Below are positions 15,328-22,618 of a stretch of DNA of 41,345 nt, one piece after another. The notes under the pieces are model-generated. The model searched no databases and had not been told where the DNA came from. It was given only the letters and a program-made list of their open reading frames with translations. A program made the translations under genes and the position numbers. The stretch is taken from assembly GCA_016288005.1 (NCBI GenBank), contig JAEEXY010000022.1, forward strand, positions 1-41,345. Reading direction: 5' to 3'. The DNA comes from Lachnospiraceae bacterium (GTDB lineage: Bacteria; Bacillota; Clostridia; Lachnospirales; Lachnospiraceae). How positions within the stretch are numbered: the first letter of the stretch is position 1; each line of letters opens with the position of its first letter.

Positions 15328-16124
15328 TTAAAGAAGTACTTATAAAAACGGTCGACCAGCTGATGCCGATGCTCTCCGAGCAGGAGTACAGAGCGGATCT
15401 GCACAGGAATCGCAGTCCGTATCTGTACCGCGGACTTCCGGACGTGAGTTATAAGATGTTCACGAGCCTGAGCCGCAACTGCAAGGAGCTGCAGAAAGAG
15501 CTGGAGCCCGCGATCCTTGCGAATTTTGCGAAATACGCAGTCAATGACGAGCCCGGCATCACCGGTTCGGTCTGGAGGCAGATGATCCTAGGACAACACT
15601 ACGGTCTGCCGACGCGTCTGCTGGACTGGTCGCATTCGGTGCTGATCGGACTGCATTTTGCCACGACGGAAGAGAACCTCGGCGAGATGGACAAGCATGA
15701 CTGCGCCGTTTGGCGCATCGACATCAACGAGATGTATTCGCTGCTGCCCGAGAGCTACCGCGACATAGTCAGCCGAAAGCAGACTACGATATTTTCCGTG
15801 GATATGCTGGATGAGGCTGCGGGCAGTCTGGAGCAGTATGACCGCGACATGGGCAAGGAGTCGATGATCATCATCGAGCCGCCGTCCATGAACACGAGGA
15901 TAGTGAACCAGTATTCGTTCTTCTCTCTCGTTCCGATGGAGATGACGGATATCGAGGGTTTCCTCGACGAGAAAACGCAGAACACGGTCAAGTACGTGAT
16001 CGACAAGGATCTGCGATGGCGCGTCCGCGATATGCTCGACCAGCTGAATATCAGCGAAAGGATAGTTTATCCCGGGCTGGGAGGACTGTCGAAGTGGATC
16101 GCAAGACATTACTTTGTTAAGTAA
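15324..16124 (+). CDS. FRG-domain protein
   Basis: A protein of 266 residues with the FRG domain hallmarks: YRGL at 35-38 and QHYGLPTRLLDWS at 91-103, named for the conserved Phe/Tyr-Arg-Gly. FRG proteins are widespread in bacteria, often as accessory genes, and their biochemistry is unsettled. Beyond the FRG region the C-terminus is soluble and unremarkable. Translation is coupled to the membrane protein upstream. A hairpin with a T-run (16141-16188) begins 17 bases after the stop and probably ends the transcript. Confidence 0.85.
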   Translation: MIKEVLIKTVDQLMPMLSEQEYRADLHRNRSPYLYRGLPDVSYKMFTSLSRNCKELQKELEPAILANFAKYAVNDEPGITGSVWRQMILGQHYGLPTRLLDWSHSVLIGLHFATTEENLGEMDKHDCAVWRIDINEMYSLLPESYRDIVSRKQTTIFSVDMLDEAAGSLEQYDRDMGKESMIIIEPPSMNTRIVNQYSFFSLVPMEMTDIEGFLDEKTQNTVKYVIDKDLRWRVRDMLDQLNISERIVYPGLGGLSKWIARHYFVK

Positions 16125-16140
16125 AAAGGATATAGGTATA

Positions 16141-16188
16141 AAGGTGCCTGTCACCATGAAGTTATTCATGGTGACAGGCACCTTTTTT
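16141..16188. terminator. 20-bp hairpin plus T-run, GGTGCCTGTCACC family
   Basis: AAGGTGCCTGTCACCATGAA (16141-16160) pairs perfectly with 16165-16184 around a four-base loop, and six T follow (16183-16188). The shape is an intrinsic terminator for the FRG operon. The same GTGACAGGCACC half occurs at 30921-30941, so this is also a member of a second dispersed palindromic repeat family. Confidence 0.8.
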
Positions 16189-16196
16189 CGTTGTAA

Positions 16197-16293
16197 GGCA
16201 TCTCGCGAGCAGAGCTCGCTCGATGTCGCTAGGCTCAGCTCTCAGCCCGCGGTGGCATCTCGTGAGCAGGGCTCACTCGATGTCGCTAGGCTC
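16197..16293. repeat. Two 40-bp direct repeats, each containing a hairpin
   Basis: 16197-16236 and 16254-16293 match at 37 of 40 positions. Each holds a 6-bp stem: GCGAGC/GCTCGC in the first and GTGAGC/GCTCAC in the second. Two of the three differences preserve the pairing. Confidence 0.8.
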
Positions 16294-16296
16294 GTA

Positions 16297-16405
16297 ACCC
16301 AATAGCAGCCTGACGGCTGCTTAGCTGAAAAAAGACCATCACTGAAAGCAAGCTTTCGTGACGGTCTTCTTTTCATCTATACGCACGCTTCGCGTGCTAT
16401 TGGGT
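16297..16405. repeat. Inverted repeat enclosing three hairpins, including a bidirectional terminator
   Basis: ACCCAATAGC (16297-16306) and GCTATTGGGT (16396-16405) enclose AGCAGCC/GGCTGCT (16304-16321), a longer stem at 16333-16367 and GCACGC/GCGTGC (16383-16397). This fills the gap between two convergent genes. Confidence 0.7.
16333..16371. terminator. Probable bidirectional terminator
   Basis: AGACC-TCAC-GAAAGC pairs with GCTTTC-GTGA-GGTCT, with single mismatches between blocks. It is followed by T-rich TCTTCTTTT on the plus strand and preceded by AAAAAAG, which reads as a T-run on the minus strand. It can serve both the FRG gene and the antiporter gene. Confidence 0.7.
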
Positions 16406-16414
16406 CATCTCGCT

Positions 16415-17470
16415 TTAAGTCGCAAACTGAAAAACGCAGAACCCCGCATATATGCACAGCAGCAGTATTCCCTGCCATCTGTAGATCTTGCCTTTTACGA
16501 GGGCGGGGATGCACATGATGCACATGACGATGAGCATGAGCGGGATCTCGATTATGAGCGAGGAGTTGTAGCCCATGAACATCTTTTCGCAGGGAACCGC
16601 AAAGGGCGAGATCGTGGTGGCTACGCCCGATACGAGGACCAGATTGAAGAGGTTCGCTCCGATGACATTGCCCAGCGACAGGTCGCTGTGGCCCTTGATC
16701 AGCGCGGTGACTGCGGTAACCAGTTCGGGCAGTGAGGTGCCGAGGGCTACGAAGGTGAGGGCGATAACCGTGTGGGGAACCCCGATGGATTCGGCGATCT
16801 TGGTTCCGTTGTCAACGAGGAGCTTTGCGCCTACCGCGATGACTGCGGCACCGAGGACGATCAGCAGGATATCCTTTATCGGGGCGCCTGCTGCTTCGGC
16901 AACTGCTGCGCCCGAAGGATCCGCTTTGATCACGGCATCACCGGCAGTTTTCGCGGGATCTTCGAAGTGACCTGCATTGGCCGCTGTCTTAACCGAAGCT
17001 TCCTTTGCCTGCTTGACCGAAAGAATGATGTAAGCTATAAATGTCGCCAGCAGGATCGCACCGGTCAGTCTGCTGAAATATCCGAAAACGTAAGCTACGG
17101 TGCAGTAGAATGCTGCGGCGATGAAGAAAAATACGATCGGTGTGCGAAGGCTCTTTTTCTCAACCGGAGCGGGCCTGAAGGTCATCGTGATGGCCGCGAT
17201 CAGCGAGGTGTTGCATATGATCGAGCCGATCGCGTTGCCGTAAGCGATGGCCGATCCGCCGTCGCCGCCCGTGATGGCGCCTGTGGCGGAAACCATGACC
17301 TCGGGGATAGTTGTGCCGATCGATACGACGGTCGCGCCGATCAGGATCTCAGGCATGTGAAAACGGTGCGCGATGCCGGTCGAACCGTCAACGAACCAGT
17401 CGCCGCCCTTGACCAGGCAGACAAAACCGACCGCAAACAACAGTATTTCGATCAATAATTCAGTATTCAT
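16415..17470 (-). CDS. Calcium/sodium antiporter (CaCA family, YrbG-like)
   Basis: A membrane protein of 351 residues with two inverted halves of about five helices each, as in NCX-type exchangers. The ion-binding alpha repeats are visible as GTTIPEVMVS (52-61) and GTSLPELVTA (244-253), each with the conserved Pro-Glu. A hydrophilic loop (about 150-200) separates the halves. It probably exchanges Ca2+ for Na+ across the cell membrane. AAGGAG precedes the ATG and a SigA-like promoter lies at 17522-17550, so it is a single-gene unit that ends at the bidirectional terminator. Confidence 0.92.
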   Translation of the reverse strand: MNTELLIEILLFAVGFVCLVKGGDWFVDGSTGIAHRFHMPEILIGATVVSIGTTIPEVMVSATGAITGGDGGSAIAYGNAIGSIICNTSLIAAITMTFRPAPVEKKSLRTPIVFFFIAAAFYCTVAYVFGYFSRLTGAILLATFIAYIILSVKQAKEASVKTAANAGHFEDPAKTAGDAVIKADPSGAAVAEAAGAPIKDILLIVLGAAVIAVGAKLLVDNGTKIAESIGVPHTVIALTFVALGTSLPELVTAVTALIKGHSDLSLGNVIGANLFNLVLVSGVATTISPFAVPCEKMFMGYNSSLIIEIPLMLIVMCIMCIPALVKGKIYRWQGILLLCIYAGFCVFQFAT

Positions 17471-17521
17471 TTTAAGCTCCTTATCCTATACATCGAAACG
17501 CTCGGAAGGGCGTTTTCTTAC

Positions 17522-17550
17522 AATATAACGTAAACGCGGGATATTCGCAA
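17522..17550 (-). promoter_or_regulatory. SigA-like promoter for the antiporter
   Basis: On the minus strand, TTGCGA (17545-17550), 17 bases and TATATT (17522-17527), about 50 bases before the start. Confidence 0.6.
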
Positions 17551-17596
17551 GTGCGCAAAATGTGCACGCAGCGCTGCGATTTTCCCAAAAAAACGC

Positions 17597-17625
17597 TTGA
17601 AACGCCATAAAAAAGGCTATATCAT
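17597..17625 (+). promoter_or_regulatory. SigA-like promoter for the DUF4250/thioesterase unit
   Basis: TTGAAA (17597-17602), 17 bases and TATCAT (17620-17625), followed about 85 bases later by the DUF4250 start. A small GCACC/GGTGC hairpin lies between, near 17677. Confidence 0.65.
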
Positions 17626-17711
17626 ATTCCGTAAATGAGCAAGAGCACCGATGGCAGAATAAGGGGTCTTAATTCGCACCCAGGTGCAAAATAAAAAACG
17701 GAGGGGTTTGC

Positions 17712-17894
17712 ATGATACCTGAGGAACCCGCTATTTTACTGAGTTTTGTTAATCTGAAGCTGAGAGATTTTTATTCGGATGTTGATGATCTGTGCGCGGA
17801 TATGGACATCGACAAAGAGGAACTGTTCAGCCGCCTCGAGGCAGCAGGATATTATTACGATGAGGAAGACAATCAGTTTAAATATAAGGGATAA
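17712..17894 (+). CDS. DUF4250 small protein
   Basis: A protein of 60 residues, full length for DUF4250. The family-typical start MIPEEPAILLSFVNLKLRDFY and the C-terminal GYYYDEEDNQF are clear. It is acidic and soluble, with a predicted helical core and no metal or catalytic motif. GGAGGGG lies about eight bases before the ATG. The thioesterase starts 46 bases downstream with its own ribosome site, and both probably share the promoter at 17597. The function of this clostridial family is unknown. Confidence 0.85.
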   Translation: MIPEEPAILLSFVNLKLRDFYSDVDDLCADMDIDKEELFSRLEAAGYYYDEEDNQFKYKG

Positions 17895-17939
17895 TGCCGG
17901 GTGATCAGCCCAAAGACGGACATTTCCGGAGGAGAGAAA

Positions 17940-18338
17940 ATGAGTACATTTGCCACAACCGAAGAAGCAAGAGAATATTTTATGAACGACCTGTTCGCGT
18001 CGAGAGCGGGTATGCGGCTCGATGAGCTGACCGATGACAGCGCGGTATGCAGTGTCGAGATCACGGAAGCGCTGCAGAACGCGAACGGTGGAGTCATGGG
18101 CGGCGCCATTTTCACACTGGCGGATCTCGCACTGGCCGCGATCGCGAACAATATCCACAAGCCCTCGGTGGCTTCGCAGGTCAGCATCAATTATCTGTCC
18201 GCGCCCAAGGGCACTAAACTGATCGCAAAGGCCGGCGTGGTAAAGAGCGGCAGGACCACGACAGTCATCCGGGTGGATGTGACGGATGATGCCGGCAGAG
18301 ATGTGGCGCTGTTTATAGGGACAGCGTTTAAACTTTAA
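17940..18338 (+). CDS. PaaI-type hotdog-fold thioesterase
   Basis: A protein of 132 residues, the normal size for a single hotdog domain, predicted to hydrolyse acyl-CoA thioesters as a tetramer. The central motif NANGGVMGGAIFTLADLA (about 47-64) contains the conserved Asn, Gly-Gly and Asp. The His of the usual HGG motif is Met, a change I believe is shared by some clostridial relatives. Asp in TLAD remains as the likely catalytic acid. I chose the ATG at 17940 because GGAGGAG lies eight bases upstream; the in-frame GTG at 17901 has no ribosome site. Palindromic element B begins ten bases after the stop. Confidence 0.82.
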   Translation: MSTFATTEEAREYFMNDLFASRAGMRLDELTDDSAVCSVEITEALQNANGGVMGGAIFTLADLALAAIANNIHKPSVASQVSINYLSAPKGTKLIAKAGVVKSGRTTTVIRVDVTDDAGRDVALFIGTAFKL

Positions 18339-18347
18339 GATAAGCAA

Positions 18348-18572
18348 GACATGGGGACGGTTCTTCTGTCTGCACCCAGGTAACCATTACGCGGGCGGCA
18401 ACGAGTAAAACTTCCGGAGACACGCTCTCGCTTCGATTCGGACGTAGCTGTACATAATCGACCCGAATACGGTCGATAAGTACCGACGTCCTCAACGAGT
18501 CCCGGAAGTTTTCTCTGCGGCGCCCGCGTATTATTCTGCTTTTTTGGCAGACAAAAGAACCGTCCCCATGTC
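18348..18572. mobile_element. Palindromic element B (about 225 bp, MITE-like, nested stems)
   Basis: The ends are GACATGGGGACGGTTC (18348) and GAACCGTCCCCATGTC (18572). P1 is ACGCGGGCG/CGCCCGCGT (18389-18397/18521-18529), with AAAACTTCCGG/CCGGAAGTTTT inside it. Then come GGACGT/ACGTCC and ATCGACC/GGTCGAT. Four consecutive P1 base pairs differ from element A with pairing kept. It fills the gap between the convergent stops of the thioesterase (18338) and pepF (18575) almost exactly. It has no ORF. Confidence 0.85.
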
Positions 18573-18574
18573 TT

Positions 18575-20371
18575 TTAGAATCCCAGTTGTTCGGTCAGCT
18601 CGCACATTTCATCGATCAGCGAGCCGATGTATTCGATCGTCTCAAGCAGAGGCCTGTCGGTGGAGATGTCCACACCGGCCATTTTTGCGAATTCCAGAGG
18701 CGTTACCGTGCTGCCTGCGCGGAGCGCCTTTTTCCAGTCTTCGACGGCGGGAGCGCCCTCGGTGAGGATCCTCTTGCTCATCGCGGTCGAGATCGTAAGA
18801 CCGGCCGAGTAGGTGTATGAGTACAGACCCATGTAGTAGTGGGGCTGGCGCATCCAGGTGAGTTCCGCGCCTTCGGTGAGCTCTACGGCATCACCCCAGA
18901 ACCTGGTCAGCACATCTTTAAATATCTCGGAAAGAGTGTCCGCCTGCACGCTCTCGCCGGCATCCACGAGCTTGTAGACCTCGCGCTGGTAAGCGGCCTC
19001 GAGCAGGTGCGTAACGAAATTGTGATAGTAGGTCTTGCCGACCGTGCAGCTGAGAACCCAGCGCCTGAAGCGGGGATCGGGATTGGTCTTTTCGAGATAA
19101 CCCGTGAGCAGCAGCTCGTTGATCGTACTCGGCGACTCAACGAAATAGGACGGAACCTCGGTATCGAAGCAGCCCTGCACCGCGTTGCACTCCTTGAAAT
19201 GTCCCGCGTGTCCGAGCTCGTGAGCCAGCGTGAATACGTCGGCCATGCGGTTCTGCCACGAGAGCAGGATAAATGACGCGGGCACGCCGTAAGGGCTCGA
19301 GCAGAAGCCGCCCGTGCATTTTCCGTCGTTGTTCGCGAAATCGATCCATCTCTCCTTGAACGCCTTTTTGATCATCTCCACATACTCACCGCCCATGACC
19401 GCGAGGCCGTCAACGAGGTACTTTTCAGCCTCCTCGATGCTCACTCTCGGGTCAAAGCCGGGATCCACGGAGAGCTTCAGGTCCGCGTAGGTCATCTTGT
19501 CCAGCTTATGGACCTTTTGCAGGAGCTTCGCGTATTTGCGCATGTGGGGAGCGAGCTTCTCCATGATCACGTCGATCTGCCTGTCGTAGAGATCGCGCGT
19601 AACCTCCTCTTCAAAGAGCAGGTAATCGAACACGTCCTTGTGCCCGCGCAGGTTCGCCATCGTCTTTTCCTTGCGGACGAGGGCGTTGTAAGCGGTCGCG
19701 GTCACATTCTCATACTCTTTGATCTTGTCCGAGAAATGCCTGAATGCGGCGCGTCTTACATCGGTATCCGCCTCATACTCGTACTCATCCTCGAACAGCG
19801 CGTATCCCAGAGGATAGGTCTTGCCATTCACGGTAAAATCGTCAAAACGCATATCCGAGAGCTTTGCCTGATTGTAGACATCGTAAGGCGTGCCCATGAA
19901 CTCGCTCAGAGCCGTCAGAGCCTTTTCGGTCTCGGGGCTCAGATAATGGGCCTTTGCCCTGATGATCTTGCGCAGCTTCTGCGATACCGTGCCGCCGATG
20001 CGCATCGCCTCTTCGAGCACCGCGCTGTCCGCCTCGATGATCTCGGAATCTACAAAGCTGGTCTTTGTATACGCCTCGGTCGCGATGCTGTCTGCCTTGC
20101 CGGAATTAGCTACCTTCTCCGAATCGGAGTAGTCGGTCTCCATGTCAAGGCCAAAATAATTGGCTACGCGGCCCGAGATCTCATCCATCTTTTCGCAAAG
20201 ATGCAGACAGTCTACGATAGACTTCGCATCCTTTAATCTTCCCTTATATTCTGACTCGATCTTATCGCTGAGCGCCGTGAGCTCATCCGCCGCAGCCCAG
20301 GCCTCTTCGGGCGTTTTGTAGATCAGGCCCAGATCCCATGTCATATTAACGGGTACTTCACTTCTTTTCAT
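18575..20371 (-). CDS. pepF: Oligoendopeptidase F (M3 metallopeptidase)
   Basis: A cytoplasmic zinc endopeptidase of 598 residues, the full family length, that trims peptides of roughly 7-17 residues. The active site is HELGH at 384-388, with the third ligand Glu412 in VESPSTINEL. The C-terminal tyrosine-rich PHYYMGLYSYTYSAGL segment, used for substrate binding in M3 enzymes, is present. Its ATG at 20371 lies inside the last codons of the upstream ThpR-DUF4298 gene (14-base overlap), so translation is coupled. The ORF ends next to element B. Confidence 0.95.
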   Translation of the reverse strand: MKRSEVPVNMTWDLGLIYKTPEEAWAAADELTALSDKIESEYKGRLKDAKSIVDCLHLCEKMDEISGRVANYFGLDMETDYSDSEKVANSGKADSIATEAYTKTSFVDSEIIEADSAVLEEAMRIGGTVSQKLRKIIRAKAHYLSPETEKALTALSEFMGTPYDVYNQAKLSDMRFDDFTVNGKTYPLGYALFEDEYEYEADTDVRRAAFRHFSDKIKEYENVTATAYNALVRKEKTMANLRGHKDVFDYLLFEEEVTRDLYDRQIDVIMEKLAPHMRKYAKLLQKVHKLDKMTYADLKLSVDPGFDPRVSIEEAEKYLVDGLAVMGGEYVEMIKKAFKERWIDFANNDGKCTGGFCSSPYGVPASFILLSWQNRMADVFTLAHELGHAGHFKECNAVQGCFDTEVPSYFVESPSTINELLLTGYLEKTNPDPRFRRWVLSCTVGKTYYHNFVTHLLEAAYQREVYKLVDAGESVQADTLSEIFKDVLTRFWGDAVELTEGAELTWMRQPHYYMGLYSYTYSAGLTISTAMSKRILTEGAPAVEDWKKALRAGSTVTPLEFAKMAGVDISTDRPLLETIEYIGSLIDEMCELTEQLGF

Positions 20372-21161
20372 TGTTAAAAACCTCCGTTTCCCTGTACCTC
20401 TCGAGAAGCTCGTAGAGTCCGTCTTCCGAGAGCACGCCGCGCTTCAGTCCTGCCGGAAATGCGCCTTTTTCGTCTGCGGCGAAATCCTCCTTCCACTGTC
20501 TGCCGGAATAGTAGCGATCGAGCCTTTTTATCAGGTTCCCCAGCTCCCCGGCCCCGGCATCCGCCGTGCCTTCTTCGCAGTGTTTCATCAGCTGCAGCGC
20601 TCTGTCAAAATCTTTCTCCATCCGCATGACCCGCTCGATCGCGTCATATCCCTCACACATGACGCTTCCGACCTCTGTGTAGATCATGCCCTGTTTGCCG
20701 CGGTCGGACCGCATCAGTGATACTTTGTACGCAGTCATCGAACCCTTCGGCGGTTCCCCTGCCGGAACAGCCCCGCCACCTCTGTAAGACGCCTTACGGA
20801 TCAGCGTGATATGGGGCGAGAAACGCTTTTTATCGTATGGAATGCCATGTGCGGAGAGCGCCCTTCGAAGCCTCTTCACGTATGCGGCAAGCCCCGGATT
20901 ATCCGCAAGCCCAACCCAGAACAGATCGCCGAAGCTTCCCACGCCGTCCGGCGCGATATCAAACGGTCTGAAGGACACCTGCTCCATCGCATCCAGCACG
21001 TCATCGGGATTCCCGTGATCGCCGATGAACGCGAGCGTGATATGCAGATTCTCCCGCCGGGTGTAGTTTCCCTCCACCCCGCGGGCCATCAGCGACTCCC
21101 GGTAATCCGTGAGCGCGTCAAGCATATCCGCATCAAACTGTATCGCGATAAAAAGTCTCAT
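20358..21161 (-). CDS. thpR: RNA 2',3'-cyclic phosphodiesterase (ThpR/LigT) fused to DUF4298
   Basis: Residues 1-175 are a 2H phosphoesterase domain with both catalytic motifs, HITL at 40-43 and HITL at 117-120. Enzymes of this type open 2',3'-cyclic phosphates at RNA ends. Residues of about 178-262 match DUF4298: a helical start (MEKDFDRALQLM), then LDRYYSGRQWKEDFAADE and the hallmark GVLSEDGLYELLE. DUF4298 is usually a free-standing small protein, so this is a fusion, and its length of 267 exceeds typical ThpR (about 180). AAGGAG precedes the ATG and a promoter lies at 21197-21225. It is the first gene of an operon with pepF. Confidence 0.88.
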   Translation of the reverse strand: MRLFIAIQFDADMLDALTDYRESLMARGVEGNYTRRENLHITLAFIGDHGNPDDVLDAMEQVSFRPFDIAPDGVGSFGDLFWVGLADNPGLAAYVKRLRRALSAHGIPYDKKRFSPHITLIRKASYRGGGAVPAGEPPKGSMTAYKVSLMRSDRGKQGMIYTEVGSVMCEGYDAIERVMRMEKDFDRALQLMKHCEEGTADAGAGELGNLIKRLDRYYSGRQWKEDFAADEKGAFPAGLKRGVLSEDGLYELLERYRETEVFNNEKK

Positions 21162-21196
21162 TTCTTCTCCTTTTGCCGGCAGCCGGCACCTATATC

Positions 21197-21225
21197 ATTA
21201 TGCGACATTTTGATCGTTACGTCCA
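21197..21225 (-). promoter_or_regulatory. Candidate promoter for thpR-pepF
   Basis: On the minus strand, TGGACG (21220-21225), 17 bases and CATAAT (21197-21202), about 35 bases before the thpR ATG. Confidence 0.5.
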
Positions 21226-21269
21226 TTAGTTTCTGCTTAACAAATCGTAATATGTATCTGTAAGCGTAT

Positions 21270-21298
21270 TTGCTAAAACTGCCGCTTGGGTGTATGAT
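21270..21298 (+). promoter_or_regulatory. SigA-like promoter for the metallophosphoesterase
   Basis: TTGCTA (21270-21275), 17 bases and TATGAT (21293-21298). The boxes overlap the upstream in-frame ATG at 21270, which supports the downstream start at 21327. Confidence 0.65.
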
Positions 21299-21326
21299 AT
21301 CAACGTCATTAAAGGAGTTGTTTGAA

Positions 21327-22556
21327 ATGTACAAAGGAGATAATTTCCGGATCATAGATAAAGAGACCTTCGAGTTTCGGATGCCCGAGGACCGGCCGAT
21401 GAAGATCCTGCAGCTGACGGACCTGCATCTGGGGTTTGGATGGATGGCGCGGAACCTCGACAGGAAAGCGATGGAGGATGTTACTACAATAGTAGAAAGA
21501 ACGAAACCGGATCTGATCGTATTGACCGGAGATACGATATTTCCGTTTTTCCTGAGGACCGGCACGGTCAATAATAAAAAACAGGCCGCGAAGTTCATGG
21601 AATTCATGGACATGTTCCGTATTCCCTACGCACTGGTGATGGGGAATCACGACGCGGAAATAGGCTCAAAGCTGAACCGTGAGCAGCTCGGCAATGAGTT
21701 CCGCAAGGGCGAGTATTCGATCTTTGCGCACGGCCCGAAGGATATTTTCGGAGCGGGGAATTATTTCATTCATCTCGTGAAGCCGGATGACTGGGATGCC
21801 CCTCTGCCGAACGGTTACTGCAGGTCGGACATGGCGCTTGTGATGCTGGATTCGAACATGTACGGGAAAGGCTGGCTGACCTCGGGCTTTGACCGCATCC
21901 ATGCGGACCAGACAAAATGGTGCATGGACAGGCTCGAATGGCTTCGTGAGTACAACCCTGACATGCGGGCGATGGCATTTTTCCACATGCCGGTCAAGGA
22001 ATACAAGATCGCCTACGAGAAAATGAAGCTCGGAGACACCTCGGTAAAGTTCCATTTCGGCGGGATCTCGGAAAAGGAGGATTACTTCGGAATCAGCCGC
22101 TACAAGGAGGATTTCTTTGAGAAAGCGCAGAAAAACGGCATGATCAAGGCCATGTTCTGCGGGCACGATCACTTGAACACGATCTCGCTGACCTACAAGG
22201 GAATCCGCCTTACCTACGGAATGTCGATCGATTACGGCGGATACAGCGGGATCAAAAAGAAGCAGACGCAGCGCGGAGGCACGGTGATCACTGTGGATTA
22301 CGACGGCAGCTGGGATGTGAAGCCCGAGCCGCTCTCAGTGGTTGTTACGCCGAAGGTACGCGGACTGAAGCTTTTTACGGAGCGCGTGCAGAAGGAGAGG
22401 GCAAAGCAGCGTGAGAGAGCGCGGGCACGTATCGCCGAGCTGGAGAAGGAACGCGAGGAGCGAAAGAAGGCCAGAAAGGAAGCCGCAGAGCGCAGAAACG
22501 CGAAGATAAAGCAGTTTTACGAGGACAAGATCTCAAAAAACAGGCATACGGATTAA
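21327..22556 (+). CDS. Calcineurin-like metallophosphoesterase with basic C-terminal coiled coil
   Basis: A protein of 409 residues. Metal-binding blocks in order are TDLHLG (31-36), GDT (68-70), GNHD (106-109), FFHMP (218-222) and GHDH (279-282), all intact, so it should be a two-metal phosphatase or nuclease. The arrangement resembles Dcr2-type purple acid phosphatases. Residues 350-400 form a highly charged Arg/Lys/Glu helix that could be a coiled coil or nucleic-acid-binding tail. No signal peptide is seen. I chose the ATG at 21327, with AAAGGAG about ten bases upstream; the longer ORF start at 21270 falls in the promoter. The substrate is unknown. Confidence 0.85.
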   Translation: MYKGDNFRIIDKETFEFRMPEDRPMKILQLTDLHLGFGWMARNLDRKAMEDVTTIVERTKPDLIVLTGDTIFPFFLRTGTVNNKKQAAKFMEFMDMFRIPYALVMGNHDAEIGSKLNREQLGNEFRKGEYSIFAHGPKDIFGAGNYFIHLVKPDDWDAPLPNGYCRSDMALVMLDSNMYGKGWLTSGFDRIHADQTKWCMDRLEWLREYNPDMRAMAFFHMPVKEYKIAYEKMKLGDTSVKFHFGGISEKEDYFGISRYKEDFFEKAQKNGMIKAMFCGHDHLNTISLTYKGIRLTYGMSIDYGGYSGIKKKQTQRGGTVITVDYDGSWDVKPEPLSVVVTPKVRGLKLFTERVQKERAKQRERARARIAELEKEREERKKARKEAAERRNAKIKQFYEDKISKNRHTD

Positions 22557-22618
22557 CCGGTGGATTGCAAAAGAAAAGCCCGGTTAGCAAAGCCACAGAC
22601 TGACAGGAGGGAATTTGC

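Noticed and set aside
16197-16405. CRISPR array
   Set aside because: There are only two 40-bp units with a short spacer, internal hairpins and no cas genes nearby.
18839-20236. Open frames on the plus strand within pepF
   Set aside because: They are opposite a full-length peptidase with an intact HELGH site and lack ribosome sites.
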